64,000 nucleotides of DNA from Mesorhizobium atlanticum (lineage in GTDB: Bacteria; Pseudomonadota; Alphaproteobacteria; Rhizobiales; Rhizobiaceae), in NCBI RefSeq assembly GCF_003289965.1, contig NZ_QMBQ01000001.1, forward strand, positions 868,001 to 932,000, in the 5' to 3' direction. A program made the translations under genes and the position numbers. How positions within the stretch are numbered: position 1 is the first letter of the stretch; each line of letters starts with the position of its first letter. Shown in pieces: positions 43,774 to 51,817 of this stretch. The notes under the pieces are model-generated. The model was not told the origin of the DNA. It saw only the letters and a list, made by a program, of their open reading frames with translations, and ran no database searches.

Positions 43774-44823
43774 TCACACCCGGCCCGCATTCAGATTGTA
43801 GTGCATGATTGAGCCGTGGCGGCCATGGCGGTCACGCTCAAGCGTGTAGACGTCGCCTTCGAGACCGGGGCTTTGCGCGATCACGGCGCCAATAGCCGCC
43901 TTGTCGTCAGGGCTCAGTTGGACGTCCATGATTGCCGCATTGGCAAGCGCGTGCGACTGGTTGCGGGCGCCGACGATGACGGCCGCGACCTGCGGCTGTT
44001 CCAGCACCCAGGCGCTGGCGATGGTGGCGATGTCGACGCCGTGGCGATCGCCGACCGTCTTCAATGCCTGCAGCAATTGCTGGAACAGGTCCCACCCGCC
44101 GAAATCGTCGATGATCAGCTTGTATTTGACCAGCGAGCGGTTTTCGAGCGGCGTCGCCGGCTCGGCAGCGCCAAGCCATCGATCGCTGAGGAAACCTCCG
44201 GCAACCGAACCGTAGCATAGGAAATGCATGCCATGTTTCTTCGCCAGCGAGGCAAGGCCTTGGGCAGGGCGCTGGTCGAGCACGGAATATTGCAGTTGCT
44301 GACTGACCAGCGGAATGCCCGCCGCCAGGATTTCGGCGAGCCGCTGCGTGTCGAAATTAGTGGTGCCGAGATGGCGAACCTTACCCTCGCGGCGGAGCTC
44401 GTCGAGCCAACCCATCGCCTCGACATAGCGAGGCTGCGCATAGTCCCACCAGTGGAATTGCACGAGGTCGATGCGCTCGGTCTTCAGCCTGCGCAGCGAC
44501 TGGTCGATGATGCCCCTGATATAGTCGCGGCTGATGCCGGCCAGCCGCTCAAGGTCGGGCACCAGCTTGGTGTGCACCTTCATCCTGGCGGCGGCATCGA
44601 GGCCGCGTTCGTTGCCAAGCAGCAGACGCGCGGCGCCGATCAGTTCCTCGACGCCGGTGTAGATGTCGGCGCAGTCGTAGGTGAAGATGCCGGCGTCGAA
44701 GGTCGCGATCAAATCGCTCACCGCTTGTTGCCGATCGATCGCGCCGTGCCCGCCGGCGAGCTGCCAGCCGCCGCGGATGACGCGCGAGATGGTGTAGCCG
44801 GGGCTGAGTTCGACGGTCGTCAT
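43774..44823 (-). CDS. Aldo/keto reductase
   Basis: The 349-aa protein has the AKR tetrad: Asp and Tyr in FTYDCADIYTG (near 50-60), Lys in VHTKLVPD and His in LVQFHWWDY. The Cys before the second Asp and the WWDY segment set it apart from the two AKRs of the upstream regulon. It overlaps the TIGR04076-like gene (ATGA). Likely role is reduction or oxidation of a carbonyl intermediate derived from the Liv-type importer's substrate. Confidence 0.87.
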   Translation of the reverse strand: MTTVELSPGYTISRVIRGGWQLAGGHGAIDRQQAVSDLIATFDAGIFTYDCADIYTGVEELIGAARLLLGNERGLDAAARMKVHTKLVPDLERLAGISRDYIRGIIDQSLRRLKTERIDLVQFHWWDYAQPRYVEAMGWLDELRREGKVRHLGTTNFDTQRLAEILAAGIPLVSQQLQYSVLDQRPAQGLASLAKKHGMHFLCYGSVAGGFLSDRWLGAAEPATPLENRSLVKYKLIIDDFGGWDLFQQLLQALKTVGDRHGVDIATIASAWVLEQPQVAAVIVGARNQSHALANAAIMDVQLSPDDKAAIGAVIAQSPGLEGDVYTLERDRHGRHGSIMHYNLNAGRV

Positions 44824-45179
44824 TTCTCTTCACCTTTCCCCGGCAGCGGCACCGCCGTCGTTTCGGCATGGCTGAACCGCCGCTTGGCCACCCTGACGAT
44901 CCTGAGCCGGCTGGCGCAGTTGGGATCTGGACAGGCGATCTCGGCGTCGGACGTCATCCAGTCATTGGCGTGGGTCGGCCGCTGCTTGGCCGCCAGCAGC
45001 GGCAGCACGGCGGCAATGGAATAGATCGAAAAACCCTGCCCCGGCGGCAGCGACAGCATCTCGCCCTTCAGTTCGAAATAGTCGCCGGCCTTGGCGCCGC
45101 AATAGATCGGCTTGCCCTCGGGGATGACCGCCTCGACGCGAAGATCGAAGAGCTCGAAACTGTCGTCGCGCCCGGCCAT
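44820..45179 (-). CDS. TIGR04076-like small cysteine protein
   Basis: The 119-aa protein resembles the TIGR04076 family, with a beta-rich start (FELFDLRVEAVIPEG), GDYFELKGEML, and CPDPNC near residue 83 that may bind metal. No function is established to my knowledge. It lies three bases after the DUF3830 gene and overlaps the AKR, so it is tightly co-translated with both. Confidence 0.7.
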   Translation of the reverse strand: MAGRDDSFELFDLRVEAVIPEGKPIYCGAKAGDYFELKGEMLSLPPGQGFSIYSIAAVLPLLAAKQRPTHANDWMTSDAEIACPDPNCASRLRIVRVAKRRFSHAETTAVPLPGKGEEK

Positions 45180-45182
45180 TTT

Positions 45183-45671
45183 TCAGATCTCCGCTCGCGT
45201 GAAGGCGACGTCGCAGGCACCATTGCGGCGAATGACCCCGCAGGCGGCGGCGAACTGTTCCCGCTGCTCCGGCAGCACCTGCGCGACGACGCTTCCAGCG
45301 AGCCACCCGATCGGAAACAAGAGCCGCGCGCCCTGCCCGTAGAACAGGCCGATGTCGAAGATCGCATTCGGATTGCCGCCCCACATGCGTGGCGGCACGT
45401 AGGAGAGCACGATGTCGCCGGGCTGGGGTGTCAGCGTCGCATTCTCGGCCGGCAACGGCTGGGCATAGGTCTCGCCTTCCAGATGCGACGACGGCACGGG
45501 ACAGGAGATTTCAGGACCGGTCCACATCGCGTGGATGCCGGAGACCACGCGCGGCTCCCCCAGATAGCTCCAGAGAAAAGCAGCATTGCCCGGCGCCTTT
45601 TCCGGCAACAGCACCGCCGTCGCCGACAATCCTGAACGCGGCTCGGTGATTTTTATGGCGCGTTTTGTCAT
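45183..45671 (-). CDS. DUF3830 family protein
   Basis: The 162-aa protein matches the DUF3830 pattern: KITEPRSGLSATAVLLPE, NAAFLWSYL, then PGDIVLSYVPPRM and FDIGLFYGQG, consistent with a cyclophilin-like beta barrel. The ATG at 45671 lies one base after the GntR stop; the longer frame to 45779 is inside that gene. The family recurs in catabolic clusters for nitrogenous compounds but has no defined reaction known to me. Confidence 0.78.
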   Translation of the reverse strand: MTKRAIKITEPRSGLSATAVLLPEKAPGNAAFLWSYLGEPRVVSGIHAMWTGPEISCPVPSSHLEGETYAQPLPAENATLTPQPGDIVLSYVPPRMWGGNPNAIFDIGLFYGQGARLLFPIGWLAGSVVAQVLPEQREQFAAACGVIRRNGACDVAFTRAEI

Positions 45672-45672
45672 C

Positions 45673-46401
45673 TCACTCCATTCGAGCCTTGGATTGCAGC
45701 TTGTCGCGAAGAAAGGCAAAGGGCCGGCTGATGTCGGCCACCAATGCCTCGCGCGCGGCCTGTGCGTCCTGCGCCGCAAGCGCCGCGACGATGCTGCGAT
45801 GGTAATGCGCGGTGTCCACCTCGCCGGCTTCGGAAAAGGCGTAGATGGCGACGCGGATGCATGGGCCGGATTGCAGCCAGAGGCTCTCTATCATCGGTAT
45901 CAACACGGCAGACCCGCAGGCACGATAGATTTCGAAGTGGAAGCTCTGGTTGAGCGTAACCTCGCGGTCGATATCCTTCTTGTGCTTCAGCGCCCGGACC
46001 TCGTCCCATTCGCGCAGCAGGGCCTCGACGATCGCAATGCCACGCGGCCCCATGCGCGTTGCAGCGAGCGAGATCGCCTCCCCCTCGATCAGGATGCGTG
46101 CGCGCAGCAGGTCGTCGATCCGCTCCAGCGTGATCGGCGGCACGCGCACCGAGCGGTTGGGCAGCGCCTCGAGCGCTTTTTCCGTGATCAGCCGTCCGAG
46201 CGCCTCACGCACGGGCATGGTCGAGGTGACCAGCGCGTCGGCAAGGCCGCGAATGGTCAGCACCTGGCTTGGCTCGAACAGGCCACCGATCAGAGCGCGA
46301 CGCAGCTCCGAATAGACGCGGTCCTGCACAGTCTCGCGGCCGACCGGCGCAAGCTGCGCGGCGAAAACGTCATTGGTCCGCTCCACGGCTGCCCTGTGCA
46401 T
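45673..46401 (-). CDS. GntR/FCD regulator of the Liv-type cluster
   Basis: The 242-aa protein has a winged helix (ALVTSTMPVREALGRLITE) and FCD domain with candidate metal-binding His residues (NQSFHFEIY, HYHRSIV). It is the first gene of the minus-strand operon and divergent from the LivG-type gene, with a GTGATCA repeat operator between. It is likely autoregulated and induced by the importer's substrate or a product. Confidence 0.87.
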   Translation of the reverse strand: MHRAAVERTNDVFAAQLAPVGRETVQDRVYSELRRALIGGLFEPSQVLTIRGLADALVTSTMPVREALGRLITEKALEALPNRSVRVPPITLERIDDLLRARILIEGEAISLAATRMGPRGIAIVEALLREWDEVRALKHKKDIDREVTLNQSFHFEIYRACGSAVLIPMIESLWLQSGPCIRVAIYAFSEAGEVDTAHYHRSIVAALAAQDAQAAREALVADISRPFAFLRDKLQSKARME

Positions 46402-46473
46402 GCGCTCCCGACTCCAGCCTTTTTGGCCGACCCGCCTGTTTTCGGCTTGCGGAGAAAATTAAAGCTGATTAGC

Positions 46474-46497
46474 GTGATCAAAGCAAGTGTGATCACA
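46474..46497. promoter_or_regulatory. Candidate GntR operator pair
   Basis: GTGATCA occurs at 46474-46480 and again at 46489-46495; the second lies in the perfect 10-bp palindrome TGTGATCACA (46488-46497). The copies are 15 bases apart and lie between the regulator (start 46401) and the ATPase gene (start 46542). Confidence 0.55.
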
Positions 46498-46541
46498 TAT
46501 CAAAATCAGGAAACGACAAACGCTTCCGGCCCGAGGGACTG

Positions 46542-47342
46542 ATGGGAGACACGGTGAAACGGCATGGGGCTGACACCCAGCAGCCGGTGCTGGCGGCAAA
46601 AAACGTCGTCAGGCGCTTCGGCGGGCTCGTTGCCGTGAACAATGTCTCGTTCGATGTCCGCGCTGGCGAGATTCTGGGCCTGATCGGACCGAACGGCGCG
46701 GGAAAGACGACAATGTTCGACCTTCTGGCCGGCAGCATTCTGCCATCCAGCGGCGAAATCTATCTGGGCGGCGTGCCCGTTTCCGGCGAGGCCGCGCACC
46801 GCCGCATCGGACGCGGCCTCGGGCGCACGTTCCAGATCCCACGGCCGCTCCCCAATCTGACGCTGATCGAGAACGTCATGCTTGCCGCGCAAGGGCAGAC
46901 CGGCGAGCGGCTGCTTGCTAATTTCCTCACGCCGTGGCGGGTAGCCGCCGAAGAGAAAGCCGCCGCGAAGAAAGCCGCCGAGCTGCTGGAGCTCGTCTCG
47001 CTGAACCGCCTGGCGCACGAGCCGGCGCGAGTGCTTTCCGGTGGCCAGCGCAAGCTGCTCGAGCTCGCCCGTGTGATGATGGCCGATCCGGCGATCATTC
47101 TGCTCGACGAGCCGGCGGCCGGCGTGAACGCCACGCTGCTCGAGGTCATCATCGACCGCATCCGTGACATCAACGAGAGCGGCATCACCTTCCTGCTGAT
47201 CGAGCACAACATCGACATGGTGACGCGGCTTTGCCACCGCGTGCTGGTGATGGCGAGCGGCGAGTTGCTGTGCGAGGGCACCGCCGACGAGGTGGCGCGG
47301 GACCCGCGTGTCATCGAGGCCTATCTCGGGGGCGCGGCATGA
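46542..47342 (+). CDS. Liv-type ABC ATPase 1 (LivG-like)
   Basis: The 266-aa protein has Walker A GPNGAGKTT (near 48-56), signature LSGGQRKLLELARVMM, Walker B ILLDEPAAGVN and the C-terminal extension of LivG-type ATPases. It overlaps the second ATPase by ATGA. With LivF, LivH and LivM homologues it forms a heteromeric importer of the branched-chain amino acid/amide class. Confidence 0.9.
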   Translation: MGDTVKRHGADTQQPVLAAKNVVRRFGGLVAVNNVSFDVRAGEILGLIGPNGAGKTTMFDLLAGSILPSSGEIYLGGVPVSGEAAHRRIGRGLGRTFQIPRPLPNLTLIENVMLAAQGQTGERLLANFLTPWRVAAEEKAAAKKAAELLELVSLNRLAHEPARVLSGGQRKLLELARVMMADPAIILLDEPAAGVNATLLEVIIDRIRDINESGITFLLIEHNIDMVTRLCHRVLVMASGELLCEGTADEVARDPRVIEAYLGGAA

Positions 47343-48106
47343 ACGAAACCGTGCTGGACGTCAGCGATCTCGAAGCCGGCTACGAGCCTGGCGTGCCGAT
47401 CGTGCGCGGCGCCTCGATCACCGTCAACAAGGGCGAGATCGTCGTCGTGCTCGGGCCGAATGGCGCCGGCAAATCGAGCCTGATCAAGGCCATCGCCGGC
47501 CTTGTGCCGATCAGCCGGGGCAAGGTTCTGCTCGATGGCAAGGACATCACCGCGGCGCCCGCCCACACCATGGTCCGCCTCGGCCTTGCCTTCGTGCCAC
47601 AGACCGAAAACGTCTTTCCCCGGATGTCGGTGGAGGACAATCTGAAGGTTGCCTGCGGCATCCTTGAACGGCGCCAGGCGCCTGCCCGCATCGAAGAAAT
47701 GTACGCGGCCTTTCCCGACCTTCTGCGTCAGCGGCGGACCCCGGCTGGCAACCTCTCGGGCGGGCAGCGTCAGATGCTCGCGGTGGCGCGGGCGCTGATC
47801 GTCCATCCGAAGGTGCTGGTGCTTGACGAGCCCTCGGCCGGACTGTCGCCGAAATTCGTGTCGATGGTGTTCGAGATGCTTTCGGACATCCGCAAGTCCG
47901 GCGTCACCATCCTGCTGGTCGAGCAGAACGCCAAGGCAGCGCTTGCCATCGGCGACCGCGCCTACGTGCTGGTCGAGGGCAAGGAGCGGCACGAGGGGGC
48001 CGCCTCGACGCTATGGGACGATCCAGTCATCGCAGAGCTCTATCTTGGCCAGCGGCCGCTGCGTAAGGACAGCGCAAGGCACACCGAGACCGGAGGCGCG
48101 GCATGA
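47339..48106 (+). CDS. Liv-type ABC ATPase 2 (LivF-like)
   Basis: The 255-aa protein has Walker A GPNGAGKSS, signature LSGGQRQMLAVARAL and Walker B VLVLDEPSAGLSP, and lacks the LivG extension. The ATG overlaps the LivG stop, and its own stop overlaps the LivH start, so all four transporter genes are translationally coupled. Confidence 0.9.
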   Translation: MNETVLDVSDLEAGYEPGVPIVRGASITVNKGEIVVVLGPNGAGKSSLIKAIAGLVPISRGKVLLDGKDITAAPAHTMVRLGLAFVPQTENVFPRMSVEDNLKVACGILERRQAPARIEEMYAAFPDLLRQRRTPAGNLSGGQRQMLAVARALIVHPKVLVLDEPSAGLSPKFVSMVFEMLSDIRKSGVTILLVEQNAKAALAIGDRAYVLVEGKERHEGAASTLWDDPVIAELYLGQRPLRKDSARHTETGGAA

Positions 48107-49011
48107 ACCTGCAATTCGTCGTCGACGGGCTGCTCACCGGCTCGATGATCGGACTTGGCGCCATCGGCGTGACGCTGACCTATTCCATCCTGCGCTTCTC
48201 GAACTTCGCCCATGGCGATTTCATGGCCTGGGGCACCTATGCGACCTTGGCCGTGGTCGGCGCCATTGCCGCCATGTTCGGCAAGGTGGCGCCGATCGCG
48301 CCTTTGTCTTTCGGCTGGCCGCTCATCGTCGCGCTGATTGTCGGCGCGGCGTTTACGGCCTTGCTCGCGCTGCTGCTCGACAAGGTGCTGTTTTCGCGGC
48401 TGCGCAAGCAGGAGCAGGCGATCATCGCGGTAATGGGAAGTTTTGGCGCCTCGATGGCGCTCAGAAGCCTGCTCGAATTCATCTTCACCTCGCGCCCGAC
48501 CTATTTCAGCCGCGCCATCCAGATCGCGATGCCGGTCGGCTTCGGCATCCGCATCACGCCCGATCAGATCGCGCTCCTCATTCTGACCGCAGCGCTGGTG
48601 CTGGGCGTGCACCTTCTGACGACACGCACCCAGACCGGCCGCTCCATGCAGGCGATGAGCCAGAACCCGGCCCTTGCCCGCATCGCCGGCATCGACGTCG
48701 CCAGCGTGGTGCGCGTCACCTGGGTCATCGGCGCGGCACTGGCCTGCGTCGCCGGCGTGATGATCGGCGTGTTGGTTCAGATCCGTCCACTGATGGGTTT
48801 CGACATGCTGTTGCCGATGTTCGCCGCCGCCATACTGGGTGGCATCGGCAGCATTCCGGGCGCGGTGCTGGGTGGCCTGATCATCGGCCTCGCCGAGGCC
48901 GGTGCCGTCCAGCTGATCGGCGCTGAATGGCGCGCCGCGGTCTCCTTCATCATCCTGATGGCAGTGCTGATCGTGCGCCCTATCGGGCTCTTCGGGGTGC
49001 GTGAAAGATGA
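48103..49011 (+). CDS. Liv-type ABC permease 1 (LivH-like)
   Basis: The 302-aa protein has about eight helices and the LivH motif GAIGVTLTYSILRFSNFAHG (residues about 15-34), with the conserved loop GRSMQAMSQNPALARIAGID near residue 180. It is the first channel subunit of the importer. Confidence 0.9.
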   Translation: MNLQFVVDGLLTGSMIGLGAIGVTLTYSILRFSNFAHGDFMAWGTYATLAVVGAIAAMFGKVAPIAPLSFGWPLIVALIVGAAFTALLALLLDKVLFSRLRKQEQAIIAVMGSFGASMALRSLLEFIFTSRPTYFSRAIQIAMPVGFGIRITPDQIALLILTAALVLGVHLLTTRTQTGRSMQAMSQNPALARIAGIDVASVVRVTWVIGAALACVAGVMIGVLVQIRPLMGFDMLLPMFAAAILGGIGSIPGAVLGGLIIGLAEAGAVQLIGAEWRAAVSFIILMAVLIVRPIGLFGVRER

Positions 49012-49985
49012 TCGATCTGGTGGGCTACGGCGCCTTTTTCCTGACGACGGCATTGATCTTCTCGCTGATCACGCTGGGCCTCAACCTGCAATGGGGGCTG
49101 ACCGGTCTTTTCAATGTCGGCCTCGCCGGCTTCGTTGCCATCGGAGCCTACACTTCGGCGCTGCTCACCACGCCTGACGACCCCGCCCGGCTGGGCGGCC
49201 TCGGCCTGCCGATCGTCATCGGCTGGCTGGGGGCGATGTTTGTTGGCGGGGTTGCCGCGGCGCTAACCGGCATCGCCACGCTGCGGCTCAGATCGGACTA
49301 TCTGGCAATCACTACCTTCGGTGTCGCCGTCGTCGTGCAACTGGTCGCGCTCAACGCGCAGAAACTCACGGGCGGCCCGTTCGGCATCGGCTTCATCCCG
49401 CGACCCTTCGGCGGCCTCGCCGAAACGCCGCTGCTCTTCAACCTGTCGAACTTGGCCATCGTCTCGGCGGTGACGCTCGCCGCGTTTCTGGCGCTCGAAC
49501 GTCTGACGCGCAGTCCGTGGGGTCGGGTCCTGAAAGCGTTGCGCGAAGATGAGCGCGCCGCGATTTCGCTCGGCAAGAGCGCGCGTTTCTATCGTGTCCA
49601 GGCCTTCGCCGTCGGCGGCGCGATCATGGCGCTTGCCGGCGCGCTGCAGGCGCATTTCATCGGCTTCATCGCTCCCGACAATTACCTGTCGATCCTCACC
49701 TTCCAGGTTTGGGTGATGCTGATCGTCGGCGGCTCCGGGAGCAACGCCGGCGCCATTGCGGGCAGTGTACTGGTCTGGGCGATATGGGCGGGCTCGGGCG
49801 CGCTCACCAGCGTGCTTTTCGCGCCGGAACAGCAGGCGCGAGCCGCATCTCTGCAGATCGTCGCCATCGGCGTTATGCTGTGCGTTATCCTGCTGGCTCG
49901 GCCGAACGGCATATTCGGTGAGCGACCACGGCGGGCGCTTTTCGGCAAGCGGACGAAGGTCACAGCCAGCGAAAGCGGATCCTGA
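49008..49985 (+). CDS. Liv-type ABC permease 2 (LivM-like)
   Basis: The 325-aa protein has nine to ten helices with the LivM motifs LGLNLQWGLTGLFNVGLAG (near 23-41) and GRVLKALREDERAAISLGKS near residue 173. It pairs with LivH. The amine oxidase follows after five bases, linking transport to oxidation. Confidence 0.9.
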   Translation: MIDLVGYGAFFLTTALIFSLITLGLNLQWGLTGLFNVGLAGFVAIGAYTSALLTTPDDPARLGGLGLPIVIGWLGAMFVGGVAAALTGIATLRLRSDYLAITTFGVAVVVQLVALNAQKLTGGPFGIGFIPRPFGGLAETPLLFNLSNLAIVSAVTLAAFLALERLTRSPWGRVLKALREDERAAISLGKSARFYRVQAFAVGGAIMALAGALQAHFIGFIAPDNYLSILTFQVWVMLIVGGSGSNAGAIAGSVLVWAIWAGSGALTSVLFAPEQQARAASLQIVAIGVMLCVILLARPNGIFGERPRRALFGKRTKVTASESGS

Positions 49986-49990
49986 ACGCA

Positions 49991-51280
49991 ATGGCGCGGC
50001 AAGAAGCTCTTTCCCTTTGGCATGCGGTCAGCCGCGACCATCGCCTCCGACCAACGCTGGAAGATAGCCTCGATGTCGATCTTGCCGTCGTAGGCGGCGG
50101 CTTTGCCGGCCTGTCGACCGCGCTGCATGCCGCCAGCAAAGGCCTTTCGGTGGCTGTGCTCGAAGCAGAAATCATCGCCTGGGGCGCCACAGGCCGCAAC
50201 GCGGGCTTCGTCGTGCCAAATTTCGCCAAGATGGATCCGGACGCCATCGTGGCGCATCTCGGCGCGGAGCGCGGCGAGCGGCTGATCGGAGTCGCCGCGG
50301 GCAGCGCCGACCTCGTGTTCAAGCTGATCGAGCGGCACAGCATCGCCTGCGACGCCGTCCAGAACGGCTGGATACAAGCGGCGCACTCACCGGCTGCTCT
50401 CGAAAAAATCCGATCCCGCGCCAGGCAATGGGCGGAGCGCGGCAGGCCGGCGGTGATGCTCGACAGCCAGCAGACCGAGGCTCTGACCGGCGCGCGAGGC
50501 TATGCCGGCGGCTGGATGGATCGCTCGGGCGGCGTGCTCAATCCAGTCGAATTCGCGCGCGGACTGGCCGATGCGGCCGCAACCGCCGGCGCGCGGATTT
50601 TCGAGCACACGCGTGTCACATCGATCGACCGTTCGTCCGACGGCTGGACATTGACGACGCCGTCGGGTTCGTTGCGAGCCGGCAAGGCGCTGATCGCCAC
50701 CAACGCCTATGGCGGAGCGCTCAACCCGACACTGCAGCGCACCTATTTTCCGCTGAAGGTTTTCCAGATCGCGACGGCGCCGCTGCCGTCGCACGCGCGC
50801 CGGCGCCTGCTGCCTGGAGGCCAGGGTTTCTCCGACACCAGACGCAATCTTCTCACCTTCCGCTTCGATGCCCAGAACCGGCTGATCAGCGGCGGCATGC
50901 ATGTGGTAAGCGCGGGCGCCGAGAGACGCGTGCCGCGGACAATCTGGCGGCGGTTGGCGAAGCGCCTGGAATTGCCTGACCTGCCGCCGCTTGAGCATAG
51001 CTGGTCAGGGATCGCCGCCGTCGAACCGGATTTCCTGCCGCATCTGATCGACCTCGGCCCAGGTCTGATGGCGGCCCGTGCCTGCAATGGACGCGGCATC
51101 GCCATGACCACGGCCATGGGCAAGGTGCTGGCCGACTGGGCCGCAGGGACGGAAGGGCGCGACCTGCCGCTGCCATTCGCGCCGCCGGCGCCGATCCCCT
51201 TTCACGGCCTGCTGCGCTACGCGCCCAACATGCTGCTGCCTTGGAGCATGTTGCGCGACCGGCTTGATCGGAGCGGTTAG
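49991..51280 (+). CDS. FAD-dependent amine/amino-acid oxidoreductase (DAO family)
   Basis: The 429-aa protein has the dinucleotide motif VVGGGFAGLSTALH (residues 33-46), the DAO-type WGATGRNAGFV segment and a C-terminal FAD motif ARACNGRGIAMTTAMG. The family (glycine/sarcosine oxidases, putrescine oxidoreductase PuuB) oxidises primary or secondary amines to imines. Placement after LivM implies that the imported compound is an amine or amino-acid derivative, consistent with the Liv importer class. Confidence 0.88.
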   Translation: MARQEALSLWHAVSRDHRLRPTLEDSLDVDLAVVGGGFAGLSTALHAASKGLSVAVLEAEIIAWGATGRNAGFVVPNFAKMDPDAIVAHLGAERGERLIGVAAGSADLVFKLIERHSIACDAVQNGWIQAAHSPAALEKIRSRARQWAERGRPAVMLDSQQTEALTGARGYAGGWMDRSGGVLNPVEFARGLADAAATAGARIFEHTRVTSIDRSSDGWTLTTPSGSLRAGKALIATNAYGGALNPTLQRTYFPLKVFQIATAPLPSHARRRLLPGGQGFSDTRRNLLTFRFDAQNRLISGGMHVVSAGAERRVPRTIWRRLAKRLELPDLPPLEHSWSGIAAVEPDFLPHLIDLGPGLMAARACNGRGIAMTTAMGKVLADWAAGTEGRDLPLPFAPPAPIPFHGLLRYAPNMLLPWSMLRDRLDRSG

Positions 51281-51383
51281 CACAGTTTCTTTCGGGCTAT
51301 TTGGTTGAAAAGCCGCCCTTACTGCGCGTTACCGACGGTTGCAGCCGAGGAATGACCGGTAACTGCTCGGGTCTCCCCAGAAT

Positions 51384-51647
51384 TCACCGGCCGCACTCTG
51401 CCTGAGGTTCATGCGGCGCGAGACGGGCACTCATATCGCGTAGAGTGCTAGCACTCCGGCGCGATTCCAATGGCTTAGGAAAGTAAGCGGTAGTGGTGAG
51501 CTTTACGGGCGGCCAGGACGGGTCCCAACCTTGCGCGAGGATTCTCCAAGCGGTGTTTGCCTTGGCGTTCTCCCAGCACATCGGCGAGCAGAAGTAGTAT
51601 CGCACCGGGCGGTTATTAAAAACGCGGCTGCATGTAATGCAAATCAT
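51384..51647 (-). CDS. Small YHS/TRASH-like zinc-finger protein
   Basis: An 87-aa frame starts at an ATG six bases after GAGG. It shows CITC at residues 3-6 and YYFCSPMC at 17-24, a C-x2-C-x13-C-x3-C set like YHS/TRASH metal-binding fingers. The rest of the protein is without recognised motifs. It is isolated in a 537-base gap between the amine oxidase and the RND pump; the remaining bases of that gap (51281-51383 and 51648-51817) show no feature. The finger pattern and ribosome-binding site support a real gene, but the length and isolation leave doubt. Confidence 0.5.
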   Translation of the reverse strand: MICITCSRVFNNRPVRYYFCSPMCWENAKANTAWRILAQGWDPSWPPVKLTTTAYFPKPLESRRSASTLRDMSARLAPHEPQAECGR

Positions 51648-51817
51648 GTAGAACCTCATTTATTCAGCGAGGATTTTGCCACAAAACCGAACCGTCGCGC
51701 GGATTCACTGGAGCGGGCTGGGGCTGCCATATAAAGGCGTTCGGCCTGTAACTCCCGGCAAGCTACCCCTGAAGCCCGGTGAGGCGAGCCACGGCCGATC
51801 CGCGGCCCGCCTCTCGA

